A DNA stretch of 49,958 bases from the NCBI GenBank assembly GCA_016191015.1, contig JACPPM010000084.1, positions 1 to 49,958 of the forward strand. Reading direction: 5' to 3'. The position numbers and the translations under genes are program-made. Every line of letters begins with the position of its first letter. Positions within the stretch are counted from its first letter, which is position 1. Below, in pieces: positions 26,631 through 34,850 of this stretch. The notes beneath the pieces were generated by a model. That model had not been told where the DNA came from. It was given only the letters and a program-made list of their open reading frames with translations, and made no database searches. The stretch comes from Acidobacteriota bacterium. GTDB lineage: Bacteria > Acidobacteriota > CAIWXX01.

Positions 26631-27809
26631 ATGAGCCGGGCCGGCTTCCTCTGGGATTCTCTGAGCAACAACACCGGCGACCAGGCCGTCGGGCTGACGC
26701 TGATGCGGCTGGCGCGGCGCGCCGGGATGCAAGGGCTCGAACCAGTGTCGATTGGTGAGTCGCTTGCGGAGCGCTACGAGCTCCTGGTCATCGGCGGCGG
26801 CGAGCTGCTCCACCCACCGGGCCACCCCTTCTACGACCTCTTCCGCGTCCCCGGCGAGCACGTGCTCAACACCGTGGGCACGTACGGCGAGGTCGAGGCG
26901 AGCTATCTCTCGTCGTATCGGCTGATCACGGTGCGCTCGGCGGCCGACCGCGACAATCTGCGCGGGCTCGCGCGTGAGGCCCGGGTCGCTCCCTGCCTGA
27001 GCGTCCTGTTCGGAGAGATCGCCGAGGACCGGCCGGTGATGATGGGGCAGGACCCACTCTTGCTGCACCTGCATGCGGGGGTGTTCCTGCCGGGCACCGC
27101 CTCAGCGCTCGTCTCGCTTCTGCGCCGGTTGGAGCCCCCCGTCGCCATGCTGCCATTCACCCACCACAACTGCGACGGGGCCCTGCAAGCCGTCCTCGCC
27201 GCAGCCGCCGGCCTCCCGGCGCCCCTCGAGGTCGCCGGCCCGGACCAGGCGTTCGCCGCCATCCGGCGGGCGCGGGCGGTGATTGTCACGTCGCTGCACG
27301 CCGCGATCTTCGCGTACGTCGCGGGAGTGCCGTTCCTGGCGATGCCCTATTCGCCGAAGGTGCGGCACTTTCTGGCCGAGCGGGGACTCGAGCGACGGCT
27401 GCTCCCGGACATCCAGCGCCTGCCCGAGAAGCTCCATCTCCTTACCGCCGGCAGCGTCGACTGGCAGTCGAAGCTCGCAACGGATGTGGCGGCCGCGCGC
27501 GCGACCGCCACTGAGATCCTCGGCCTGGTCGAGGAGACACTGGCGCGGCCGGACGGTAGCCGGGTCGGGCTGGTTCACTGGACCGAGCCGACGCACCCTG
27601 AGCAGGCGCACGCGCAGGCGATCGGCCGCCACGCCGACTACGGTCGCCGCATGGCCCAGGTCGCGTCGGATGAGCTTGCCGGCCGGCACGCGTGGCGGCG
27701 ATCGATCGCCTCGGCTGCCAGAATTTTGGCAAGATCCTTCCCCGCGATCCGACGGCTCGGTTGGGCACGGGCGTTGTGGCGGCGATGGACGGGCGCATAC
27801 GGCATCTGA
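26631..27809 (+). CDS. Polysaccharide pyruvyltransferase-family protein
   Basis: A 392-residue GT-B-like protein. The N-terminal DSLSNNTGDQAVGLTLMRLARR and VIGGGELLH match the family (N.GD.A and GGG motifs). ITVRSAADRDNL corresponds to the RD block, and VTSLHAAIFAYVAGVPFLAMPYS to the C-terminal SLHA motif. Family members transfer pyruvate from phosphoenolpyruvate to sugar hydroxyls, though some act as glycosyltransferases. It probably decorates the surface polysaccharide or LPS. It lies 31 bases before the Kdo hydroxylase and is separated from the export locus by repeats. Confidence 0.8.
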   Translation: MSRAGFLWDSLSNNTGDQAVGLTLMRLARRAGMQGLEPVSIGESLAERYELLVIGGGELLHPPGHPFYDLFRVPGEHVLNTVGTYGEVEASYLSSYRLITVRSAADRDNLRGLAREARVAPCLSVLFGEIAEDRPVMMGQDPLLLHLHAGVFLPGTASALVSLLRRLEPPVAMLPFTHHNCDGALQAVLAAAAGLPAPLEVAGPDQAFAAIRRARAVIVTSLHAAIFAYVAGVPFLAMPYSPKVRHFLAERGLERRLLPDIQRLPEKLHLLTAGSVDWQSKLATDVAAARATATEILGLVEETLARPDGSRVGLVHWTEPTHPEQAHAQAIGRHADYGRRMAQVASDELAGRHAWRRSIASAARILARSFPAIRRLGWARALWRRWTGAYGI

Positions 27810-27840
27810 GGGAGGCGCCCGCGTGGAGCAGGAGAGCCAC

Positions 27841-28719
27841 ATGACGCAGACCGCCACGTCCGCTCTCCCGCTCGACGAACGTCTTGAGCGCGGCGAGCTT
27901 GTCGTTTTCGAGCGCTGTCCGTTCGCACTGCCCGCCGGCGAAGACCTCCGCTTCCTGCTCGCGCGCGAGCTCGACGGTGTCTCGAAGTCCATCACGCTTT
28001 TCCCCGCCTCAGGCCTGATGGGAGGCCATCGCCCCGAGTCGCGGGCCGAGGTGGCGCGCCTCAAAGGACTGCTCGCCGAATTCAACCGCGAAGCTACGGC
28101 CTGGCTGGCGCGCGCGCTGCCCCGCTACCACGCGGCGATGCGGCTCGGCCCCCTGCGCTTCCGGAATGTCGAAGAGCGCGGGCGGAACTACGATCCACGC
28201 CTCACCGGCGCTCTGCTTCACGTCGACGCCAACAGCGACCAGGCGGCCCTCGGGGACAGCTTCCTGCGCGTTTTCGTGAACATCAACCCCGAGCAGGTGC
28301 GTGAGTGGGTGACCTCAGAACAGCTCCCGGCGCTCCTCGACCGCTGGGGCGACCGCGTGCGCGAGCCGGGCGAGGGAGCGCCGGCGATGCCCACGCGGTT
28401 GCGCCTGCGCCTGGGCCGCGCACTCGGCATCGGGTTGCCCGCTGAGACCTCCTACGACCGCCTGATGATGCGCCTGCACTTCTTCGGCAAGACCGATCCA
28501 TACCTGCAGGAGCAGGCGCCGAAGACAAGGTGGGTCTTTCAGCCCGGATCGGCCTGGCTTGTCTTCTCGGACATCGTCAGCCACGCGGTGGTGAGCGGAC
28601 GGTACGCGATCGATCAGACCTACCTGACGCCCGCCGAAAGCTTCCGCGATATCGAACGCTCGGCCCGTGCAGCGATCGAGCGCTTCTGGGCAGGAAAGAC
28701 GGCGACGCTGCCGATTTGA
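27841..28719 (+). CDS. kdoO: Kdo hydroxylase-family dioxygenase
   Basis: A 292-residue Fe(II)/2-oxoglutarate-type oxygenase of the Kdo_hydroxy family. The HxD iron ligands are H127 and D129 (LHVDANSD), followed by FLRVFVNINPEQVREW. The distal histidine is about H248 (DIVSHAVVSGRYAIDQTYL), with the nearby arginine placed to bind 2-oxoglutarate. Characterised members hydroxylate Kdo of the LPS inner core to Ko, making it more acid-stable. The start at 27841 is backed by GGAG upstream and removes a long spurious extension that overlaps the preceding gene. The presence of this gene is good evidence for a Kdo-containing LPS. Confidence 0.85.
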   Translation: MTQTATSALPLDERLERGELVVFERCPFALPAGEDLRFLLARELDGVSKSITLFPASGLMGGHRPESRAEVARLKGLLAEFNREATAWLARALPRYHAAMRLGPLRFRNVEERGRNYDPRLTGALLHVDANSDQAALGDSFLRVFVNINPEQVREWVTSEQLPALLDRWGDRVREPGEGAPAMPTRLRLRLGRALGIGLPAETSYDRLMMRLHFFGKTDPYLQEQAPKTRWVFQPGSAWLVFSDIVSHAVVSGRYAIDQTYLTPAESFRDIERSARAAIERFWAGKTATLPI

Positions 28720-28875
28720 GCTCCGGCGCCAAGCCCGTCCCGCGGTCTGAAAACAGGCCTCACGCGAGCGACGAGGGTGGAGGAGTCACGGGAGGATGAT
28801 CGGCGGCCATTGGGGGCGAATGATGCGCAGAGAGCGACATCGAGCCTCACGAGTCAAGACTACGGCAAAGCCCCG

Positions 28876-29071
28876 GAAACCGCAGATTTCACAGATTGAC
28901 TCGCAGATGTCGCCGATTGCTTCGCGCCGACCCGAGAGTGAGGAGCAAGTTGCTCGTCGGTTGATTGCTGGAAGAATCGGCGTAGTCTGCGTGGAAATCT
29001 GCGCCATCTGCGGCTTCGCACGGAACGGCCTCGCCCGAGTCGGCGCCTCGACTTTGCCGCAGCCCTGCGTC
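28876..29071. repeat. Dispersed inverted-repeat element family A, copy 3
   Basis: This is the longest copy. The left arm at 28876-28918 (ACCGCAGATTTCACAGATT, then CGCAGATGTCGCCGATT) is mirrored by 28975-29014 (AATCGGCG, AGTCTGCG, AAATCTGCG, CATCTGCGG). From 28925 it aligns with copy 2 at 15020-15152. The surrounding gap, 28720-29085, has no supportable gene. Confidence 0.65.
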
Positions 29072-29085
29072 ACGAGTGAGCGAGC

Positions 29086-29129
29086 TTGACTCGTGGATAC
29101 GCCTCGACTAAAGTAGTGCTGAACACTAC
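29086..29129 (+). promoter_or_regulatory. Promoter and operator of first Phd/VapC module
   Basis: A -35 TTGACT (29086-29091) and a -10 TAAAGT (29109-29114) are spaced by 17 bases. The inverted repeat GTAGTG-CTGAA-CACTAC (29113-29129) overlaps the end of the -10 box and ends 18 bases before the antitoxin ATG. This is the expected layout for autoregulation by an antitoxin-toxin complex. Confidence 0.65.
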
Positions 29130-29147
29130 AAGTGAGGTCGGCCAGTC

Positions 29148-29384
29148 ATGAAAACCGTCACCGCCGCCGAGGCGAACCGCCGTTTCTCGAGCGTCCTGCG
29201 TGAAGCCGCTCGGGGCGAGGTCATCACCGTGGTGTCACGGGGCAGGCCTGTCGCAACCATCGGCCCTGTTCAGGCCGACCGCTCCTCGCGCAAGTCGGCC
29301 AAGGCCGCGCTCCTCAAACGGCTTCGGACTCAGCCCGTCGCGGGGCGGCGCACCTGGACCCGCGAAGAGCTCTACCAGCGCTGA
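29148..29384 (+). CDS. Phd/YefM-type antitoxin
   Basis: A 78-residue protein with the family pattern KTVTAAEANRRFSSVLREAARGEVITVVSRGRPVATIGP. This N-terminal part binds DNA and dimerises. The basic C-terminus (LRTQPVAGRRTWTREELYQR) would wrap the toxin active site. Two bases separate its stop from the toxin GTG. The operator immediately upstream suits conditional repression by the complex. Confidence 0.88.
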   Translation: MKTVTAAEANRRFSSVLREAARGEVITVVSRGRPVATIGPVQADRSSRKSAKAALLKRLRTQPVAGRRTWTREELYQR

Positions 29385-29386
29385 CG

Positions 29387-29848
29387 GTGCGGGTTGCGCT
29401 CGACACGAACATTCTCGCCTACGCCGAAGGTGTCGGGGACAAGGCCAGGTGCCACGCGGCTCGTAAGCTCATAGAGGAGCTTCCCGAAACTCTGGTTCTG
29501 TTGCCCGCCCAGACACTGGGAGAGCTCTATCGAGTCTTGACGGGTAAGGCACGATGGAATTGCGACGACACCCGACAGGCGATTCTCGGCTGGGCCGATT
29601 GCTTCCCGGTCGCCGATTCCACCTGGACGGCGTTCCAGTCGGCAGTGGATCTCTCGGTTGCCCATGGCCTGAGTGTCTGGGACGCGCTGATCATCTCGGT
29701 GGCGGCCGAGAATCGTTGCCGAATGCTCCTCAGCGAAGACATGCACGATGGCTTCACATGGCACGGCGTGATCGTGCTCAACCCTTTCGTGTCTCGCACG
29801 CATCCGTTGTTGGTGAGCCTTCTGGAAAGCGCCAAAGAGATGCCATGA
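29387..29848 (+). CDS. PIN-domain toxin (VapC-like)
   Basis: A 153-residue PIN-domain ribonuclease. RVALDTNILAYAEG supplies D6, TLGELYRVL the conserved glutamate, and GLSVWDALIISVAAENRC the third acidic residue. LLSEDMHDGFTWHGVIVLNPF is the usual C-terminal block. Such toxins cleave tRNA or rRNA when the antitoxin is degraded. The start is GTG. Confidence 0.88.
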   Translation: MRVALDTNILAYAEGVGDKARCHAARKLIEELPETLVLLPAQTLGELYRVLTGKARWNCDDTRQAILGWADCFPVADSTWTAFQSAVDLSVAHGLSVWDALIISVAAENRCRMLLSEDMHDGFTWHGVIVLNPFVSRTHPLLVSLLESAKEMP

Positions 29849-29854
29849 CTACGT

Positions 29855-29917
29855 GAAGGATCTCCGCCAGGACCTGTAGCCCAGGCTGGAGATCCTTCGT
29901 CACCGGGCTACGCCCGG
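29855..29917. repeat. Double-hairpin intergenic element (family C)
   Basis: Perfect 11-base arms GAAGGATCTCC (29855-29865) and GGAGATCCTTC (29888-29898) enclose 22 bases. A second hairpin CCGGGC-TAC-GCCCGG follows at 29903-29917. It starts six bases after the toxin stop, so it could end or stabilise the transcript. There is no T-run, so a simple intrinsic terminator is unlikely. Confidence 0.55.
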
Positions 29918-29986
29918 CTCCTCAGGATGACGTCACGTTCATGCCCGGGTACGGTCGCTTCTGAATCTCGGGCCGGCCGGCTCGAG

Positions 29987-30029
29987 TTGACACCTCCAGG
30001 ATAGGTCAATATAGTCATTATGACCTATC
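29987..30029 (+). promoter_or_regulatory. Strong promoter with operator, upstream of second Phd/VapC module
   Basis: TTGACA (29987-29992) and TATAGT (30010-30015) are spaced by exactly 17 bases, close to the sigma-70 consensus. The perfect 9-base inverted repeat GATAGGTCA (30000-30008) / TGACCTATC (30021-30029) straddles the -10 box and the predicted start site. The next gene, the second antitoxin, begins about 240 bases downstream, so the leader is long. Confidence 0.65.
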
Positions 30030-30089
30030 TAGTGTCTAGGAAGTTGAGTGTTGACGCAAAATGGCAAGAAATGTGAGGCGGCTAGATCT

Positions 30090-30135
30090 TCCGAGCTCCT
30101 CTCAGGAAAGCAGGAGGGGAGGAATGCAGGAACGG
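30090..30135 (+). repeat. Dispersed repeat family D, copy 2
   Basis: TCCGAGC, CTCTCAGGAAAGCAGGA and GCAGGAA blocks match the reverse complement of 19-65. The second shared piece (30230-30251) matches 101-122. The element sits within the leader of the second antitoxin gene. Confidence 0.6.
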
Positions 30136-30204
30136 AGCGGTCGTCTCGGCCGATCGGGGTGGCTCGGAAGAACGCTCTCACTCTCCACGCTCCACGCTCT
30201 CACG

Positions 30205-30246
30205 CGCGGCTGAGACGCAACCAATGCAGGTTGCGGCTCAGCCGCG
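30205..30246 (+). repeat. Long near-perfect hairpin before second antitoxin gene
   Basis: The left arm CGCGGCTGAGACGCAACC (30205-30222) and right arm GGTTGCGGCTCAGCCGCG (30229-30246) pair over 18 bases with one mismatch, around the loop AATGCA. The hairpin ends 14 bases before the ATG at 30261, directly against a G-rich stretch that may be the ribosome-binding site. It is positioned to affect translation or RNA stability. Confidence 0.65.
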
Positions 30247-30260
30247 TTGGGGGGCACGTG

Positions 30261-30542
30261 ATGACAAAGATGATGACGGCTGCCGATGCGAAGGCGCATT
30301 TCTCGGATTGCGTTCGAGTCGCGGAGGACGGTCATGCGGTGGTGATCACCCGCCATGGCAAGCCCGTCGCCGTACTCGTGGCCGCCGATGAGCTCAAGCA
30401 GATCGTCAGACTTCGTGCGGCCGGGCCGATGGCCGGCTTGGCGAGTCTTGCCGGAGGATGGAAGGGATCCGATGAATTCGTACGCCAGTTGAATCGGTCT
30501 CGGCGCACACCGCCGCGCGTCGTTGTCGACGACGATGATTGA
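30261..30542 (+). CDS. Phd/YefM-type antitoxin (second module)
   Basis: A 93-residue protein beginning MTKMMTAADAKAHFSDCVRV and containing VVITRHGKPVAVLVAADE, both typical of Phd/YefM. The C-terminus is rich in aspartate (VVVDDDD). A long in-frame extension upstream runs through repeat DNA and was rejected; GTG at 30258 is an alternative start. Its stop overlaps the toxin ATG by one base (TGATG). Confidence 0.87.
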   Translation: MTKMMTAADAKAHFSDCVRVAEDGHAVVITRHGKPVAVLVAADELKQIVRLRAAGPMAGLASLAGGWKGSDEFVRQLNRSRRTPPRVVVDDDD

Positions 30543-30973
30543 TGGCGTACCTGTTCGATACCGACGCGATTTCCGAGGTGCTGAGGAGAAGGCCGGCCCT
30601 CGCCTACCTCCAGTGGCTCAAGACCGTGCCGAGGGCGGACCAGTTCACGAGCACGGTCGTGATCGGTGAGCTGTACAAGGGAGCCTTCAGATCGCCTCAC
30701 AAAGCGATGCATCTGGAAAATATCGAGACGCGCGTGCTTCCCGCGCTGACAGTGTTACCCTTCGATCTGGACGTCTCACGGATCTATGGGGAGATCAGAG
30801 CCAAACTGGAAACGCAGGGTCAGATGCTTGCCGATGCCGATCTTCAGATTGCCGCGACCGCGATCTTTCATGACCTGGAGTTCGTCACGGGAAATCTGCG
30901 TCACTTCGAGCGTGTGCCCGGTTTGAAGATCGCAGCCGTGTTCGCCGACGCGCGCAAGCGCTCGAGAGGGTAG
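30542..30973 (+). CDS. PIN-domain toxin (VapC/FitB-like, second module)
   Basis: A 143-residue PIN protein. YLFDTDAISEVLRR carries D6 and D8, VVIGELYKGAF the glutamate, MLADADLQIAATAIFHD the next acidic pair, and FVTGNLRHFERVPGL the C-terminal N/H motif. It is an RNase by family. It is not closely alike to the first toxin, so the two modules were probably acquired separately. Its end is 28 bases from the converging hrpA stop. Confidence 0.88.
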   Translation: MAYLFDTDAISEVLRRRPALAYLQWLKTVPRADQFTSTVVIGELYKGAFRSPHKAMHLENIETRVLPALTVLPFDLDVSRIYGEIRAKLETQGQMLADADLQIAATAIFHDLEFVTGNLRHFERVPGLKIAAVFADARKRSRG

Positions 30974-31001
30974 AGTCTCTCTCTCTATGACGGCGGCCCT
31001 C

Positions 31002-34000
31002 TCAGGATCGGACCTTCATCCACTGTGCGTCGAGGCGCTTGGGGGAGATGGGGATTGAGGTCTTGAGCTCCTGGGCGAAGAGCGACACGCGCATTTCTTC
31101 CAGCATCCAGCGGAACAGGTCGAGCTCCGCATCGTAGAGCCCGCGCTTGCGGTGCTCATCGCTCCTCTGCTTCCAGTTCTGCCAGTAGGGCCTGATGACA
31201 TCGGCACGTTGCGTGTCGGTCGCAAGGCCGGCTGTGGCCAGCTTCTTGTGGCGAGAGAGGATTGCCGCGAGGTATCGCGGTAGGTGTTCGAGCCAAATCG
31301 GCGGCGTCCTTGCGAGAAACCCCTTGTGGACGAGATGCGCGAGCTGCTCGCGCATGTCCGCGATCGCCGGTTCCCATCCGGGCCGCGGCGGCATGCGGAG
31401 GTCTTTGAGGACCGATTGGTATGGAGCGAGAATAGCGCCCGCCAGACGGGCGGCCTCGGCCACGGCATCCATCACCCGCGATCGCCCCTCGTCCCTCCGG
31501 CGCAGGTACACCTGCTCGGTTCGGATCTCGGCGTCCGCTAGAAAAACCCGATCGGCAACGAGGGCGGCGATATCCGCTTTGAGCTCCTGAGGTGGGCCGA
31601 TCGGAGCGTAGCTGGCACAAATCTGCCGCAGATCGGGAATCCCGATGAACGCTGCGCGAAACTGATCGGCGAGATCGAGAGCGAACAACCGCCGCAGACC
31701 GCCGTGCATCGACAGGCGGGCGGCGTCTTCGGTGTCCACCAGGCAGAGCGACACCGACTCCCCACGGTCGGCCAGCGCCGGGAAGCCGGCCACGGTCATC
31801 CCGTGACTCTCGAACGCGACGCGGCCAGGCAGCTCGCCGAAATCCCATGTCGTGATCCCGTCGCGGTTGAATCCGGATGCGTTCAGCAGCTCCTGTCTTG
31901 TGAGCAGGCGCGTCCCGAGTTTCTTTCGGATCGTGTCCAGATCCCGACCCGACGCCACCTCGCGCCTCTCCTCATCGACAATCTTGAAGTTCATTCGAAG
32001 ATGATCGAGCAGGGCTTGTTGGTTGAAATCCTCTCGCTTGACGGCCACACGACGCTGGCGGGTGAGGAAATCTGCGAGCACGCCGAGCAACGATCCCTCC
32101 CCGATTGTCAGGCTCTCGAATGCCTCCCGCGCGTACTCGGCCACGGGAACGAAGTTCGTTCGGAGATTTCGCGGAAGCGAGCGAATCAGCGCCGTGATCT
32201 TCTCAAGCAGCATTCCCGGCACCAGCCACTCGAACGGCTGATCTCGCAGATTCGCAAGTGCGGCGAGGGGGATGATCGCCGTGACTCCGTCCGCGGGATG
32301 GCCCGGCTGATGGAGGTAGTCGAGTCGGATGTCGACTCCATCGACGGTGAGGACATTGGGGAAGAGGTCGAGTGTCACTTCGCGCGCGTCGCGCAGCATC
32401 AGGTCGGCGCGATCCATGTGGAGCATCCTCGGCTTGACGTGCTCGGCCTGCCTCCTCCACCCCTCAAATGTCTGCCCGCTGTAGACGCCGGCCGGGACGC
32501 GCGCGTCGTAGTAGTCGAAGCGCACCTTCTCGTCGACGAGCACGTCGCGCCGGCGGCCCTTCGCTTCAATCGTCTGGATGTCTTCGATGAGCTGCCGGTT
32601 GTGGCGGAGGAACGGCGCATTGCTTTCGTATTCGCCGAGGACGAGCGCATGGCGGAGGAAGATCTCGCGCGACGTCTTGGGATCGATCGGTCCGTAGTGG
32701 ACGTGACGCTTTTCGACGATCGGCAGATCGTAGAGACAGACGCGCTCGAAGGCAACGACACGCGCCGTCTCATCGTCCCAGTGCGGGTCTGAGTAGGTGC
32801 GGGTCACCAGATGCCCTGCCAATCGTTCTAGCCATTCAGGCTCAATACGCGCCACGGTGCGCGCGTACAGCTTCGTCGTCTGCACCAGCTCGGCGGCCAC
32901 GAGCCACTGCGGCTTCGAGGCGAAGAGGCCCGAGCCCGGAAAAACGTAGAACTTCATCCCACGCGCACCGGCGTACTCGTATGATTCGGTTTTCTGGCCG
33001 ATGTTGCCGAGCAGGCCCGTGAGGAGCGCCCGGTGGATCGACGCGTAGCGCAGCTCTTCGGCGCGGCGCGCATCGGGATGTTTTGCGCGCGGGGCGGGTG
33101 GGGCTAACGGGGCGAGCTCCTTCACCATCCCGTCGAGCTGCGCGTGGATATCGAGCCACTCGCGCATCCTGATGAACGAGAGGAAGTTGGTGCGGCAAAG
33201 TTTTCGGAGCTTGCTGCCGGAGAGCGCCTGCGCGTGCTCGTGGAAGAAGTCCCAGAGTTTCAACAGCCCCATGAAATCCGATTGGCTGTCGCGGAACTTC
33301 GCGTGCGCCTCGCGCGCCGCCTGCTCGTCTTCCATCGGCCGCTCGCGCGGGTCCTGAACCGACAGGGCGGCGGCGATGATCAGCACTTCGCAAAAACAGC
33401 CTTCGGCGCGCGCCGCCAGGATCATGCGCCCGAGGCGCGGGTCGATCGGCAGGCGCGCAAGGTCGCGGCCGATCGCGGTGAGCTCGCCGCGGTCGTCCAG
33501 CGCCTGCAGCTCCTTCAGCGCGAGATAGCCGTCGTTTATTGCGCGGGAGTCGGGCGGATCCACAAAAGGAAAGCTGTGGATGTCTCCCAGCCGAAGATAC
33601 TTCATCTGGAGGATCACGCTGGCGAGGTTTGTTCGGTGGATCTCCGGCGGTGTGTATTCCGCGCGGTCGAGAAAGTTCTCCTCCGAGTAGAGCCGGACGC
33701 AGATGCCGTCGCTGAGGCGCCCGCAGCGGCCCTTTCGCTGGTTGGCTGACGCCTGCGAAACCTCTTCGACCGGCAGCCGCTGCACCTTGGTGCGGGTGTT
33801 GTATCGGCTGATGCGCGCGAAGCCGGGATCGACGACATAGTGGATGCCGGGGACGGTGAGCGAGGTCTCGGCCACGTTTGTAGCAAGGACGATGCGGCGC
33901 CCGCGGTGGGGCTGAAAGACGCGGGCCTGTTCGTGCAGGCTGAGCTTGGCGTAGAGCGGGAGGATGTCGGCTCGGAGCGTGTGATGTTTGCGTAGCGCGT

Positions 34001-34784
34001 CGGCTGTTTCCCGGATCTCGCGCTCACCGCTCAGGAAGATCAGGATATCCCCGGGACCTTCGCCCGCAAGCTCGTCAACCGCCGCGATGATGCCGTCGAT
34101 CTGGCGGATGTCGTCCTCATCGGGATCGTCGCTCGTGAGCGGTCTATAGCGCACCTCGACCGGGAACATTCGTCCCGAAACCTGGACGATGGGTGCTTCT
34201 GCGAAATGCCGGCTGAAGCGTTCGGGATCGATCGTGGCCGAGGTGATGATGAGCTTGAGGTCGGGGCGGTGTGGGAGGAGCTGCTTGAGGCAGCCGAGGA
34301 GGAAGTCGATATTGAGGCTGCGTTCGTGCGCCTCGTCGATGATGATCGTGTCGTACTGGCGCAAGAGCCTGTCGTTTTGCATTTCGGCGAGCAGGATGCC
34401 GTCGGTCATGAGCTTGACGTAGGTGTCGGGACTGACCTTGTCCACGAAGCGCACCTTGTAGCCGACGGCGTGGCCGAGCGGCGAATTGAGCTCCTCAGCG
34501 ATGCGGGCGGCCACCGATCGCGCAGCGATCCTGCGTGGCTGCGTGTGCCCGATCATGCCGGCAACACCGCGGCCGAGCTCGAGGCAGATCTTCGGCAGTT
34601 GCGTGGTCTTGCCCGAGCCGGTCTCGCCGCAAATGACCACGACCTGGTTGCGCTCGATCGCCCTCGCGATCTCGTATCGCCGCTGCACCACGGGGAGTTT
34701 CTCCGGGTACACCGGCTTGGGGAGGTTTGCGCGACGGTCAAGCTGGGCGGCAGCGCGGCCGCGGTGATCCCTCTGCTCTGTCAT
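31002..34784 (-). CDS. hrpA: ATP-dependent RNA helicase HrpA
   Basis: A 1260-residue DEAH-box helicase of full HrpA length. Motif I is GETGSGKTTQLP, motif II IIIDEAHERSL, motif III TSATIDPERF, and motif VI ANQRKGRCGR, all intact. The helicase-associated, OB-fold and long DUF3418-type C-terminal regions follow (for example YYDARVPAGVYSGQTFEGWRR). HrpA acts on RNA, including stalled-ribosome rescue in Escherichia coli. The start at 34784 removes 66 spurious codons and matches the damaged copy at 45699. It diverges from a truncated aminotransferase start 66 bases away. Confidence 0.93.
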   Translation of the reverse strand: MTEQRDHRGRAAAQLDRRANLPKPVYPEKLPVVQRRYEIARAIERNQVVVICGETGSGKTTQLPKICLELGRGVAGMIGHTQPRRIAARSVAARIAEELNSPLGHAVGYKVRFVDKVSPDTYVKLMTDGILLAEMQNDRLLRQYDTIIIDEAHERSLNIDFLLGCLKQLLPHRPDLKLIITSATIDPERFSRHFAEAPIVQVSGRMFPVEVRYRPLTSDDPDEDDIRQIDGIIAAVDELAGEGPGDILIFLSGEREIRETADALRKHHTLRADILPLYAKLSLHEQARVFQPHRGRRIVLATNVAETSLTVPGIHYVVDPGFARISRYNTRTKVQRLPVEEVSQASANQRKGRCGRLSDGICVRLYSEENFLDRAEYTPPEIHRTNLASVILQMKYLRLGDIHSFPFVDPPDSRAINDGYLALKELQALDDRGELTAIGRDLARLPIDPRLGRMILAARAEGCFCEVLIIAAALSVQDPRERPMEDEQAAREAHAKFRDSQSDFMGLLKLWDFFHEHAQALSGSKLRKLCRTNFLSFIRMREWLDIHAQLDGMVKELAPLAPPAPRAKHPDARRAEELRYASIHRALLTGLLGNIGQKTESYEYAGARGMKFYVFPGSGLFASKPQWLVAAELVQTTKLYARTVARIEPEWLERLAGHLVTRTYSDPHWDDETARVVAFERVCLYDLPIVEKRHVHYGPIDPKTSREIFLRHALVLGEYESNAPFLRHNRQLIEDIQTIEAKGRRRDVLVDEKVRFDYYDARVPAGVYSGQTFEGWRRQAEHVKPRMLHMDRADLMLRDAREVTLDLFPNVLTVDGVDIRLDYLHQPGHPADGVTAIIPLAALANLRDQPFEWLVPGMLLEKITALIRSLPRNLRTNFVPVAEYAREAFESLTIGEGSLLGVLADFLTRQRRVAVKREDFNQQALLDHLRMNFKIVDEERREVASGRDLDTIRKKLGTRLLTRQELLNASGFNRDGITTWDFGELPGRVAFESHGMTVAGFPALADRGESVSLCLVDTEDAARLSMHGGLRRLFALDLADQFRAAFIGIPDLRQICASYAPIGPPQELKADIAALVADRVFLADAEIRTEQVYLRRRDEGRSRVMDAVAEAARLAGAILAPYQSVLKDLRMPPRPGWEPAIADMREQLAHLVHKGFLARTPPIWLEHLPRYLAAILSRHKKLATAGLATDTQRADVIRPYWQNWKQRSDEHRKRGLYDAELDLFRWMLEEMRVSLFAQELKTSIPISPKRLDAQWMKVRS

Positions 34785-34816
34785 CTCCGAAATGCCATTG
34801 TACCTGACGCCGGGTT

Positions 34817-34844
34817 TTGAGGAGTGACGAATGCCGGATAGAAT
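34817..34844 (+). promoter_or_regulatory. Orphaned promoter of truncated aminotransferase
   Basis: TTGAGG and TAGAAT with 16-base spacing are identical to 45732-45759 in front of the intact gene. Here they would drive the chimeric reading frame from 34851 into the accessory block. Confidence 0.45.
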
Positions 34845-34850
34845 CGCTGC

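Noticed and set aside
30061-30213. 50-codon open frame between the second promoter and the antitoxin
   Set aside because: It runs through dispersed repeat DNA, has repetitive composition and no recognisable family.
30964-31003. Inverted repeat GAGAGGG/CCCTCTC between the converging toxin and hrpA genes as a terminator
   Set aside because: Arms are only seven bases with a 26-base loop and there is no T-run.
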